Of a stretch of DNA of 64,000 nucleotides, positions 14,884 through 23,537 are shown piece by piece. The notes under the pieces were generated by a model that made no database searches, had not been told where the DNA came from, and saw nothing but the letters and a program-made list of their open reading frames with translations. This stretch comes from CAZNPL01 sp964574815 (GTDB lineage Bacteria; Planctomycetota; Phycisphaerae; UBA1845). Location: NCBI GenBank assembly GCA_964574815.1, contig CAZNPL010000001.1:124001-188000 (forward strand). The letters run 5' to 3'. The position numbers and the translations under genes were made by a program. Position 1 is the first letter of the stretch. Each line of letters opens with the position of its first letter.

Positions 14884-17253
14884 ATGACATTTCGTATTAC
14901 GCCCCCTCAAAACGGTGCTCTACAGCGTGGACGACGCTTGATTCGACCGATCGCAGCGTTCGCGATGTTGGTGTTGACGTTTTCCTCGACCGCCTTCGGG
15001 CAGAGCATGTCCGATGCCGTCGACGAACGCGTGCGGCGCGCCACCGTCATGGTCATCACGGCGCACTCCAAGAATACCGAAGGCGACACACCCATCGGCT
15101 CGGGAACCGGTTTCTTCGTCAATCGCACCGGGTTGTGCGTCACGAACGACCACGTGACGGATCCGGGCCACGGCAAGAGCCCCGTGGAAAAAACCAAGAT
15201 CTGGATGGAATACAACCGGCTCTCATGGAAGGTGGTCGTCAACAGCGGAACCGACGAAGAGAAGGAGTACAAGGCCAACGTCCTATACTCGAACGACCAA
15301 GCGGACATGGCCGTTCTTCAGGTCTACGACGAGGACGGCGACTTCCTCGAGACGCCGAACTTCCTGAAGTTTTTTCCCAGCGACGACCTCGAACTGAAGA
15401 TGGTTCTGTGGAGCTACGGCTTCCCCGGCGGCGAATCCCGCCGGCAGTCGCGCGATTCGCACCCACTCGTTGCGATTCAGAAGGGAAATATCGTTGACCT
15501 TCCGCGAAGTCCCAGCGGCCGCATCAAAGGCGTGCATACCAACATCCTCGTGAATCAGGGCAACAGCGGCGGTCCCGCCGTGACCATCGACGGGGAACTC
15601 GTCGGCATCGCAACGCTGGCCAGCGGCGGAGATACCGGCAGGTCGGCGTTGGCCATTCTGATCCCGGCAAATCTAACCAAGGAGATGATCCGCATCGCGT
15701 TCGATCAAGGACGCGTACCAAGCGGCGTTGATGTATTCCCGTTTCTGGATCTCCTGGTGGATCAGAATCTGATCTACCGGTTGCCCAGCGTGGAGCGGCA
15801 ATCGGATAACACCTGCCTCAAGATGAAAGGGACCGGGTCATTGCTGTGCGGCCAGCCGGCCAGCGACACGATCACATGGTCTTCGCCTCTTGGCAAGATC
15901 GAAATTCCGGTCGCTGCAACGGCGTACTTGGTCAAGCAGGAGGATGGCGAGTACGGGGCCGTGCTCTTGGACGGCGGCAACAGGATTCTCATTCATGCAG
16001 AAGAGGGATCAATCGATTTCACGATGGGCAGTACCGAGCCGTTTTCCATCGACCTGGACAGCATCGCGTCGATCGGCTTCAAGCTTCCAAGCGAAGCGCC
16101 AACGGTGCCGAAGGGACAGGTCGTCCTCGTCGGCGGTGACGATTTCAATCTGGCACTCAAGGATGTGAAGGGCTTGGTACGCTTCAGAACCAATGACGGA
16201 CTCCAACTTCCCGTCCCGGTCAGCTCCGTCGCCAGAATTGAAACGACCGAGGACGACGAACTTCGGCTCCACACAACCAACGGCTCGAGAATGAGCGGCG
16301 AGTTCGAAGCACACGAACTCGAAGGTACCCTGGCATGGACCGGCACGCCGATCAAATTCTCCTTTGAAAACGTGAAAAACGCCGTGATTCGCCAAGTTGA
16401 TTATGCCCGGACCCTGCGCCAGGGCGAGCCGCCCTTGACCGTATCGTTGACCACGAGCGATCCGCGGTTTGCGAACGTGGCCAAGCATCTGGACGAGTAC
16501 AACCTGGCCGCCGCCAAGGCCCAACTCGACGAGCTCCTGGTCCCGGATGTTCAGCGGGCGTTCACCAAAGCCAAAAAAGAGGAGCTTCGCCGCCTGGAAG
16601 GCGAGTACCTGTTCCGAGCCGGCAAGTTTGACAAAGCGGGCGATGTGTTCAGGCGCCTCGAACGCAGTGACGTCGAAGACGTGAGGTGGCACGCGCAAGC
16701 ACGAACAGCACTGCTGGAACGCTACCCCGACGGACAGTTTGACGGAAAGAGTCTGACCGACCCGAAGGTGTTCCGAAAGGCCGCCACCGCTCTGGCGGTC
16801 GAGCATATTCAGGCCGCGAGAACCTCGCTTGAAGAGCTGGCAAGGCATGCCGAACAGGGTCTGCGCGGCTCGCCGCTCGATCGATCCGAGTACAACAAAC
16901 TCGTTCGACGCGCCGAAGATACGGAAGAGTCGCTCCTGGTGGCCAATCGGCTCCGCGGCGGAACCACCGAGGGGCTGATCGTACGCCTGTGGCGACACCT
17001 GCACGACCTTCACGTGGCCGAAATCGGCCGACTTCAGCAGGAACGCGAGGAGTTTGAAGACGAGCGATCCCAAGAACGTGGAGGCCGCCGGACACGCTCC
17101 GCCACCTTCGAACGCCAGCGTGAACAAAGAATGATGCGGTTTGAACGTGATATCGAGGAAGCGGTCGAAGCGTCGAGGAACTTGCAGATTTCGATCCGAA
17201 ACGCCGGCTTCATCATCGACGATACCGACCTCGACATCACCGATACCGGCTAA
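14884..17253 (+). CDS. Secreted trypsin-like serine protease with long C-terminal helical region
   Basis: A 789-residue exported protein. The signal peptide ends near residue 39 (STAFG|QS). Residues 45-270 are a trypsin-like domain with the full triad: His90 (CVTNDHV), Asp141 (NDQADMAVLQ) and Ser228 (NQGNSGGPAV), as in DegP/HtrA-type proteases but without a PDZ domain. Residues about 330-520 are beta-rich and contain internally similar segments. The last 250 residues are charged and helical, with tetratricopeptide-like spacing and a coiled coil (EEFEDERSQERGGRRTR). ATG 14884 is used because GAGG lies nine bases upstream; ATG 14875 is the alternative. It probably acts in the periplasm or at the surface. 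Confidence 0.88.
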   Translation: MTFRITPPQNGALQRGRRLIRPIAAFAMLVLTFSSTAFGQSMSDAVDERVRRATVMVITAHSKNTEGDTPIGSGTGFFVNRTGLCVTNDHVTDPGHGKSPVEKTKIWMEYNRLSWKVVVNSGTDEEKEYKANVLYSNDQADMAVLQVYDEDGDFLETPNFLKFFPSDDLELKMVLWSYGFPGGESRRQSRDSHPLVAIQKGNIVDLPRSPSGRIKGVHTNILVNQGNSGGPAVTIDGELVGIATLASGGDTGRSALAILIPANLTKEMIRIAFDQGRVPSGVDVFPFLDLLVDQNLIYRLPSVERQSDNTCLKMKGTGSLLCGQPASDTITWSSPLGKIEIPVAATAYLVKQEDGEYGAVLLDGGNRILIHAEEGSIDFTMGSTEPFSIDLDSIASIGFKLPSEAPTVPKGQVVLVGGDDFNLALKDVKGLVRFRTNDGLQLPVPVSSVARIETTEDDELRLHTTNGSRMSGEFEAHELEGTLAWTGTPIKFSFENVKNAVIRQVDYARTLRQGEPPLTVSLTTSDPRFANVAKHLDEYNLAAAKAQLDELLVPDVQRAFTKAKKEELRRLEGEYLFRAGKFDKAGDVFRRLERSDVEDVRWHAQARTALLERYPDGQFDGKSLTDPKVFRKAATALAVEHIQAARTSLEELARHAEQGLRGSPLDRSEYNKLVRRAEDTEESLLVANRLRGGTTEGLIVRLWRHLHDLHVAEIGRLQQEREEFEDERSQERGGRRTRSATFERQREQRMMRFERDIEEAVEASRNLQISIRNAGFIIDDTDLDITDTG

Positions 17254-17527
17254 CGAAGTCGGCCGGACAATCAGGGAGTCTGCTGGCAGTTCCGCACGTG
17301 CTTCGGAAGAGACCTCAGGACGGGTCCCGCAGTTCGCAGGAGCACACTAGGTTCAGAATTCTATCCAAATGGCGCGGCGACGGATCCGGGTTGTCCGATC
17401 GACGTCCCGATTGTCCGGAAAGGGTAGTTCAGGCTGCCTGCGGTTCGCGAGCCGAAACCCCTCGCACCGACACCCGACGATCCCCTGCACAGAGCCTGAT
17501 AGGTCACTCGCACGCGGCCGACTCCGG

Positions 17528-18586
17528 TCAGACGCCAACGGGCGACACCCCCGCCGGCTGACGTGGAGTCTCCCGCTGCTGAAGCTGCCACTCAACCGTC
17601 GCCGGAATGCCCTCCTCGTAGCTGATTGAAGGACGCCAGCCCAACTGCTCGCGGATCTTCTGGGCCTCAAAGAAGCACCGCCGTCCGATCAGCCACGCCG
17701 AGTACCGCGTCACCAGCGGCGGCTTCTTGATCTTCAACAAGTGCCCGAACACCTCCAGCCCGAACGCCACACGCTTCACCACCCCGTAAGGCACCGACCG
17801 CGTCACCGGTGGCTCGCCCAGCGCCGCCGCCACCGCGTTGAAGAATTGCGCCTGCGTGATCACGCCATCGTGGCTGCAATTGTAAGCCTCACCACGCGCC
17901 CGATCCGACTCCGCCGCCAGGATCGCCCCCTTGGCCACATTCGCCGCGTGCGAGATGTTCAACCGATTGGACCCGTCCCCGATCAACTTCGTCTTACGCC
18001 GCCGAATCGCGTCAATGATCCGCCCCAGCGTCGATCGGTCACGCTCCCCGTAAAGCCAGCTCGGCCGGACCACCGTGACCTCGAGCCGCCCCGACCGCCA
18101 GGCGTCCCAAACGATCTCCTCCGCCGCAACCTTCGCCCGGCTGTAGTAACTCCACCGGTTCAGGCACCTCCCAAGCGGCGCCGTCTCGTCGAGCACCAGC
18201 CCCGCCTCATTCACATGCCCGTACACGCTGATCGAGCTGATATGCAGAAACCGCGATACCCCGCCGTCGATCGACGCCTTGACCATGTTGCGGGTCCCGT
18301 CGATCGAAACCCTGACAAACTCTTCCCACGGGCCCCAATCCCCCACCCGAGCCGCCGCGTGATACACGGTCCCGACCCCCCGGCACGCCTCCGGAAGCGT
18401 CGACGCCTCGGCTACGTCCCCGAGCACAATCTCCACGTCCTGAGTTCTCAGCCACGAATCGTCCGCCCCAGGGCGCACCAGCGCCCGAACCCGCCGACCG
18501 CGCCGCTGAAGCTGCTCGACAATATGGCTGCCAAGAAGCCCCGTACCGCCCGTCACCAGGCAAATGTCTCGTTCCGTCCCGCTCAT
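17528..18586 (-). CDS. NAD-dependent epimerase/dehydratase (extended SDR)
   Basis: A 352-residue extended short-chain dehydrogenase. It has the nucleotide-binding motif VTGGTGLLGSHIVEQL near residue 12, the acidic residue LGDVAE, the HISSISVYG segment carrying the catalytic Ser, and the catalytic YSRAK (YxxxK) near residue 150. The RPSWLYGERD motif is also typical. Members act on nucleotide sugars, sterols or dihydroflavonol-like substrates. The substrate-binding half, with a long aliphatic region before GRRCFFEAQKIREQLGW, resembles 3-beta-hydroxysteroid-dehydrogenase-like planctomycete proteins, but the substrate cannot be fixed. It is monocistronic and convergent with the protease gene. Confidence 0.9.
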   Translation of the reverse strand: MSGTERDICLVTGGTGLLGSHIVEQLQRRGRRVRALVRPGADDSWLRTQDVEIVLGDVAEASTLPEACRGVGTVYHAAARVGDWGPWEEFVRVSIDGTRNMVKASIDGGVSRFLHISSISVYGHVNEAGLVLDETAPLGRCLNRWSYYSRAKVAAEEIVWDAWRSGRLEVTVVRPSWLYGERDRSTLGRIIDAIRRRKTKLIGDGSNRLNISHAANVAKGAILAAESDRARGEAYNCSHDGVITQAQFFNAVAAALGEPPVTRSVPYGVVKRVAFGLEVFGHLLKIKKPPLVTRYSAWLIGRRCFFEAQKIREQLGWRPSISYEEGIPATVEWQLQQRETPRQPAGVSPVGV

Positions 18587-18787
18587 CGTCGCGGTAGGGT
18601 AGGTGGCCTATTGCAGGGGGTCAAGCAACCCCGCCTGGCTCGGACCAGTAGCGCGACAGCCGTGGTGCAGACCCGCAAGCTTGCCCCCTTGCCCGCCCCA
18701 CAGATGACCCGGGCCACGACACTAGTCAATCGCCGCCGGAAGTAGGGACGCGATCAACGAGTGCGCGATGGGCAGGCGGACCATCCC

Positions 18788-18857
18788 GGGAGGGCGAGGC
18801 TCCTGCCGAGCCGCAATCGCTACAAACCTCAAGCCTCGCCGGGAGGCTCGCCCTCCC
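18788..18857. repeat. MITE-like double-hairpin element
   Basis: A 70-bp element bounded by perfect 11-bp inverted repeats (GGGAGGGCGAG at 18788-18798 and CTCGCCCTCCC at 18847-18857). Each end can also fold on itself (GGCTC/GAGCC on the left, GCCTC/GAGGC on the right). This double-hairpin build resembles REP/BIME elements. No coding capacity. Confidence 0.7.
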
Positions 18858-18913
18858 AGAGGTCCCGCCCAAACTGTCACGCACCCCACCCCCAAAACCG
18901 AACACCGCCTCAC

Positions 18914-18943
18914 TTGGCGATCCCGACCCGATCGATATATAAT
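18914..18943 (+). promoter_or_regulatory. Sigma-70-type promoter of the S1 gene
   Basis: TTGGCG at 18914-18919 and a consensus TATAAT at 18938-18943 are separated by 18 bases. The predicted start near 18950 leaves about 150 bases of leader before the S1 ATG, room for the translational autocontrol known for S1. Confidence 0.6.
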
Positions 18944-19101
18944 CCGGGATTCGGCATCGCCGTGGATCAGCGCGGAACGGACCGCGCGGGCGATACCCTG
19001 GACTCAAGTCAGTAGCGACAAACTCTTGAAGTGCGGACTCCCCGTTGAGCCGGCCGACGCCGCGTCGACCGGGCGGTGCGCCCGCAGGCGAAAAGGAACA
19101 C

Positions 19102-21027
19102 ATGGTTGACCAGAATCTAATCAACGAACTTGACATCGACGAAAACGAGCTTGGCGCCGAACTCGGAGAGATGGCGGACGATCTCTCCTCGCTGGGTTTA
19201 ACCCTCGATCGCGAAGAGGACATGTACAAGCCCGGCGCTATCCTCAAGGGCCGAGTGATCGGCTGGGCCGGCGACGACGTCCTTGTGGACGTCGGACTCA
19301 AAAGCGAAGGCACCATCCCCAAGGGCGAATGGGACGACGTCGACAGCATCGACACCGGAGACGAAGTCGACGTCTGGCTCGATGCCATCGAGTCCGACAG
19401 CGGCCAGATCGTTCTTTCCAAACGTAAAGCCGATCGCGCCCTCAACTGGAAACACATCGTCGAGACCAAATCCGAAGGCGACGTCGTCTCCGGAAAGGTC
19501 ATGCGCAAGATCAAGGGCGGATTGCTGGTCGACATCGGCGTGCCCGTGTTCCTGCCCGCCTCACAGGTCGATGTACGCCGACCGGGCGACATCGGAGAAT
19601 TCATCGGCCAGCAAATCGAGGCCAAGGTCCTCAAGATCGACACCGATCGCCGCAACATCGTCATCTCCCGCCGTGAACTCATCGAAGAACAGCGCTCCGC
19701 CGCCAAAGAATCGCTCATGCGGGAGATTGAGGTTGGCCAGATCCGCTCCGGCAAGGTCAAGAACATCGCCAACTTCGGCGCCTTCGTTGACCTCGGCGGC
19801 ATCGACGGACTCCTCCATATCACCGATATGTCCTGGGACCGCGTCGGACACCCCTCCGAAATCGTCAGGATCGACGAAGTCATCGACGTCAAGGTCCTCA
19901 GCATCGATCACGACAAGGAGAAGATCGCCCTCGGCCTCAAACAGCTCAAGCCGAACCCCTGGGACGACGTCGAGCAGCGCTACCCGATCGACAGCCGCGT
20001 CAAGGGCGAAGTCGTCAACATCACCAACTACGGCGCCTTCGTAAAGCTCGAACCCGGCGTCGAAGGTCTCGTCCACATCAGCGAAATGAGCTGGACGCGA
20101 CGCATCAACCACCCCTCCGAAATCCTCACGCCCGGCCAGGACGTCGAGGCCGTCGTCCTTGACATTAATAAGGACAAGCAGGAGATCTCCCTCGGCATCA
20201 AACAAATCGAGCCCAACCCCTGGACGCGCGTCGCCGAAAAGTACCCGCCCAATACCCGCATCAAAGGACGCGTACGCAACCTCACCAACTACGGCGTCTT
20301 CGTCGAAATCGAAGAGGGCATCGACGGGCTGCTCCACATATCGGACATGAGCTGGACCAAGAAAATCGGTCACCCGTCCGAAATGCTCAAGAAGGGCGAC
20401 GAAATCGAATGCGTCGTCCTCAAGGTCGAAGAGGATAAGCAACGCATCGCACTGGGCCTCCGGCAGTTGCACGAAGACCCCTGGCTCCACGCCGTCCCCG
20501 CCAACTACATCCCCGGCCAGATCGTCGAAGGAACCGTGACCAAGATCACCAATTTCGGGGTGTTCGTCGAACTCGAGCCGGACCTCGAAGGACTCTTGCA
20601 CGTCAGTGAATTGGCCGATCATAAGGTCGAGGACCCGCACAAGGAGGTGAAGATCGGCGAGCGACTCCAGGTCAAGATCCTCCGTGTGGATCCCGTCGAA
20701 CGGAAGATCGGACTCTCGAGGAAGCGGGCCGCCTGGTCCGCACAGCAGCAGGCCGAGGCCGAAGCGGCCGAGGAACCCGCAAAGGCCCGACGCGGCGGAC
20801 TCCAGACAGCCGGCGAGGGCTACACGGACTTTCAGGACCTGGCCGCCAGAGGCACCCGGCCGCCGCCGCCGAAGCCCGCTGAACCCGAGCCACAGACGCA
20901 GGAAGAAGAAACCGCCGATAAGAAAGAGCAGTCCGGGGAACCGACCGCCACGGTCGAAGGGGATGAGGAAGCTTCAACGGAGGGCGCCGAGACGACCGAC
21001 TCCTCCGATACCGAAGAAGAACGCTGA
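19102..21027 (+). CDS. rpsA: 30S ribosomal protein S1 (six S1 domains)
   Basis: A 641-residue protein with six consecutive S1 RNA-binding domains. The first two are divergent (GAILKGRVIGWAGDDVLVDVG, GDVVSGKVMRKIKGGLLVDIG), as expected for the ribosome-binding part. The next four are canonical, each with a GxFVxL/I core and a HISxMSW-type end (for example KNIANFGAFVDLGGIDGLLH). The last 110 residues are an acidic, low-complexity tail, longer than in E. coli S1. It brings mRNA to the 30S subunit. ATG 19102 follows AAAAGGA. The sigma factor gene begins about 100 bases downstream on the same strand, so co-transcription is likely. Confidence 0.95.
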   Translation: MVDQNLINELDIDENELGAELGEMADDLSSLGLTLDREEDMYKPGAILKGRVIGWAGDDVLVDVGLKSEGTIPKGEWDDVDSIDTGDEVDVWLDAIESDSGQIVLSKRKADRALNWKHIVETKSEGDVVSGKVMRKIKGGLLVDIGVPVFLPASQVDVRRPGDIGEFIGQQIEAKVLKIDTDRRNIVISRRELIEEQRSAAKESLMREIEVGQIRSGKVKNIANFGAFVDLGGIDGLLHITDMSWDRVGHPSEIVRIDEVIDVKVLSIDHDKEKIALGLKQLKPNPWDDVEQRYPIDSRVKGEVVNITNYGAFVKLEPGVEGLVHISEMSWTRRINHPSEILTPGQDVEAVVLDINKDKQEISLGIKQIEPNPWTRVAEKYPPNTRIKGRVRNLTNYGVFVEIEEGIDGLLHISDMSWTKKIGHPSEMLKKGDEIECVVLKVEEDKQRIALGLRQLHEDPWLHAVPANYIPGQIVEGTVTKITNFGVFVELEPDLEGLLHVSELADHKVEDPHKEVKIGERLQVKILRVDPVERKIGLSRKRAAWSAQQQAEAEAAEEPAKARRGGLQTAGEGYTDFQDLAARGTRPPPPKPAEPEPQTQEEETADKKEQSGEPTATVEGDEEASTEGAETTDSSDTEEER

Positions 21028-21128
21028 CCGCCGAGTTTCTTGGAAACCAGGCTTTGCCGGTTCCGCCGCTTCCGTAAGCGACGCGCCGGCTCCGCTGCGC
21101 CGTCGCCGCAAGACCAAGGGAGACAGCC

Positions 21129-22007
21129 ATCGCAAGAGACGCCGGTATACAGACCTACCTGAAGCAGATCAGCGATGCGCCGCTCCTGTCCGCCGACCAG
21201 GAACGCGACCTCGCCGCGGTGATCCAGCGCGCCAGGCAACTGGCCAACCGCACCCCGAAGTCTATTGAAGAGCTTCACGAGAAGGAGGACGTCGAACAGC
21301 AGGCCGTCGCGGCCCGCGAACAGCTCGTCCGTTCCAACCTCCGCCTCGTCGTCAACATCGCCAAGCGATTCGGCCGTCGCGGCATGCCGCTTTCCGACCT
21401 CATCGAGGAGGGCAATCTCGGACTCATCCGCGCCGTCGAAGGCTACGACCCCAACCAGAATACGCGCTTCAGCACCTACGCCTCCTGGTGGATCAAACAG
21501 GCCATCAAGCGAAGCCTCATCAACAGCCGACAGCCCGTGCACATCCCCGCCTACATGGTCGAGATGATCGCCCGATGGAAGCAGGCCAGGGCCCACTACA
21601 TCGAACAGGAAGGCCGCCAGCCCACCATCCAGGAGCTGGCCCAGTTCATGAACCTCCCGGAACGCAAGGTCCACATGATCCGCCGCGCCGTGACCGCCAT
21701 CACCTCCTCCCAACAATCGCCCTCCGAGGAGGCCGAGCTCTCCCTCTCCGAGACCCTCACCGACGAACGGACCCCCCGCCCCGACGAGGCCATGTTCTCC
21801 GAATCCGAGAGCGGAATGCTCCAGCGCATGCTGGACGAGATCGACGAGCGGGAGGCCACCATCCTCCGCCTCCGCTTCGGCCTGGACGACGGCGAACCCA
21901 TGACCCTCAAGGACATCGGCCTCAAGGTAGGCCTCACCCGCGAACGCGTCCGCCAGATCCAGGACGAAGCCCTCCGCAAACTGAACGAACTCCTCGAACA
22001 AGAATGA
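21129..22007 (+). CDS. rpoD: RNA polymerase primary-type sigma factor (RpoD/SigA-like), unusual start
   Basis: A 292-residue sigma-70 factor lacking region 1.1. Region 1.2 is clear (YLKQISDAPLLSADQERDLA), region 2 has NLGLIRAVEGYDP and RFSTYASWWIKQAIKR, region 3 PVHIPAYMVEMI, and region 4 the helix-turn-helix TLKDIGLKVGLTRERVRQIQ. Upstream of region 2 the only in-frame standard start is GTG 21219, which would delete region 1.2. Between the in-frame stop at 21075 and 21219 there is no ATG, GTG or TTG. An ATC at 21129 is correctly spaced (seven bases) after GGGAG and is given here as the start. The gene follows rpsA, suggesting one operon for translation and core transcription. Confidence 0.88.
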   Translation: MARDAGIQTYLKQISDAPLLSADQERDLAAVIQRARQLANRTPKSIEELHEKEDVEQQAVAAREQLVRSNLRLVVNIAKRFGRRGMPLSDLIEEGNLGLIRAVEGYDPNQNTRFSTYASWWIKQAIKRSLINSRQPVHIPAYMVEMIARWKQARAHYIEQEGRQPTIQELAQFMNLPERKVHMIRRAVTAITSSQQSPSEEAELSLSETLTDERTPRPDEAMFSESESGMLQRMLDEIDEREATILRLRFGLDDGEPMTLKDIGLKVGLTRERVRQIQDEALRKLNELLEQE

Positions 22008-22043
22008 AAAAAGGGTTCAGGAGTTCTTAGCCCAGGGCGGGTG

Positions 22044-22066
22044 GCCCACCTCCTCCGGAGGTGGGC
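22044..22066. repeat. 10-bp perfect hairpin downstream of the sigma gene
   Basis: GCCCACCTCC (22044-22053) pairs fully with GGAGGTGGGC (22057-22066) around a TCC loop, 37 bases after the rpoD stop. There is no U-rich tail, so it is either a weak terminator, an mRNA 3' stabiliser or one of the dispersed palindromes common here. Confidence 0.6.
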
Positions 22067-22673
22067 TCGCGATTACAGCAACCGACGGCCCTGCCCGACA
22101 CTCGAAGATCAACATTCCCGACCACTCAAACAACCCCGCGTAGCCCGGCGCCGCACCAACAGCCCCGAGTGAAGCGACTGCCCAACCCGGGGGTCGCCGG
22201 CCCCCTCGGCAACCAAGCCCGCGAAGCGGGCGACGCGATAACTGACAGCGGACCCAAAGCCCGGCCTGGTCCGCGTCGCGCCGGCAACCTGCGCTCACGA
22301 TCCGAAAGCAAACCAACGCCAAATCGCGCAAGGACCTCCCGACAAAACGCCCGCCTCCAGCGCGCTCCGGCTGACTGCTTTCTCCTCCGACAACTGATAA
22401 CCCCTTTGCCCCTGGACCCCGAAAACACACTGATATCGCCTGTTCCACTTGTTTCCAGAAAACCTTGAACACCCCCCGTGTTCTTTAGACAGAAAGAAGG
22501 CAGCGCACCCAACGTGCGCGCCAACGGAGACGACGAAGGATGAACGGACAATGCTCAGCAAGGCATAACCAACGAATCGACCAAGCCCGCCATTCCCCGC
22601 CGACGCAATCTGCGCCAATCTGCAGACGCACCGGGCTCCCCCGCCGGTCTCACTACGCCGGCACGTGTGTCTC

Positions 22674-23334
22674 TTCGAATCGAACCCAATTCCAGCCCGG
22701 GACCGAGAAGCCCCGCCGGTTGCGACCTTCCCCCCGATGGCCCGTCGCCTTCGTGCCGGAGCCTGCCCGCCTCAGGCGGGCGCCTTCGTGCCTTTCTATT
22801 TCCAAACGAAGCCAAACGCTGCAAAAGTCGCCAGTTATCAGTTGTCATTTATCAGGCGTCACCCCACCACGCCGCCCGCCCCTCCGGCGCTCGGTTTACC
22901 AGCGAAACTCCGGGCACCCCAAAAGCGCCAAACGAAGCCAATGGCGCCCCTTGCAAACACGCCCGCGCGACGGGCGCCACTTTGTGCCTGCGTGCCTACG
23001 TGCCTTCGTGGCTCTCTTCATTCCAAACGAACCCAATGGGCTGCCCGAGTCATCCCGCCTCAGGCGGATCAGTCCTAAGTCTTCAGCCCGCCGCCTGTCG
23101 CGTGGCGTATCAGAGCCGGGAACGCCAGCGACCGCACCCCACGCACCCCCGCGTCTCAAACCCCCGCGCCACACGAAGCCACCGGACCCCGCTCAATCTG
23201 CGCCAATCTGCGACATCTGCGGACCAGGATTCCAAACGAACCCAAAACGAGCCGGAAGCCACAAGCCCCGCCAACCCGAACCCCCACGCCCTTGGCCACT
23301 TCCTTCGTGCCTCCTTCTTCCAAACGAACCCAAC
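22674..23334 (+). repeat. Six-copy dispersed short repeat (TTCCAAACGAACCCAA-like)
   Basis: Imperfect copies begin at about 22674, 22799, 22927, 23021, 23230 and 23318, all in the same orientation and irregularly spaced (about 85-210 bases). The core CAAACGAACCCAA or CAAACGAAGCCAA is well kept while the spacers differ. The spacing is too irregular for CRISPR and no protein-like frame crosses the copies. Confidence 0.7.
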
Positions 23335-23537
23335 GCAACCGCAGACATTCTCAACCTCTCACAACCAAGCCTTCGTCCCTTCGTCCCTATCCGCCTCCCC
23401 TCCCTTCCCTTCCCCCCAACCAACCCTATAATGCCCACAAACGGCGATTCATCCCCCGGCTGGCACGCCGGATCGATCGCCGCGGCGTCGGGCCGATTGC
23501 TGAAATCTCAATCTCAACGCCTGATAAGCGAATCACG

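Larger units (their letters stand above)
18587..19101 (+). other. Intergenic region upstream of ribosomal protein S1
   Basis: These 515 bases hold a 70-bp palindromic element (18788-18857), the likely S1 promoter (18914-18943) and a 150-base leader before the S1 start. No gene is supported. Confidence 0.6.
22008..23537 (+). other. 1.5-kb noncoding region with dispersed repeats
   Basis: No gene is supported. The frames present give low-complexity Pro/Arg/Ser-rich products. The region carries a terminator-like hairpin just after rpoD (22044-22066), at least six copies of a TTCCAAACGAACCCAA-like motif, two copies of CAATCTGCGCCAATCTGC, runs of CTTCGTGCC-type words, and two CCGCCTCAGGCGG palindromes. 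A TATAAT at 23427-23432 lies about 100 bases before resB and may be its -10 box. Confidence 0.65.

Noticed and set aside
17254..17527. Small frames between the protease and the epimerase
   Set aside because: Convergent intergenic space; all frames are short, Arg/Ser-rich and overlap the epimerase end.
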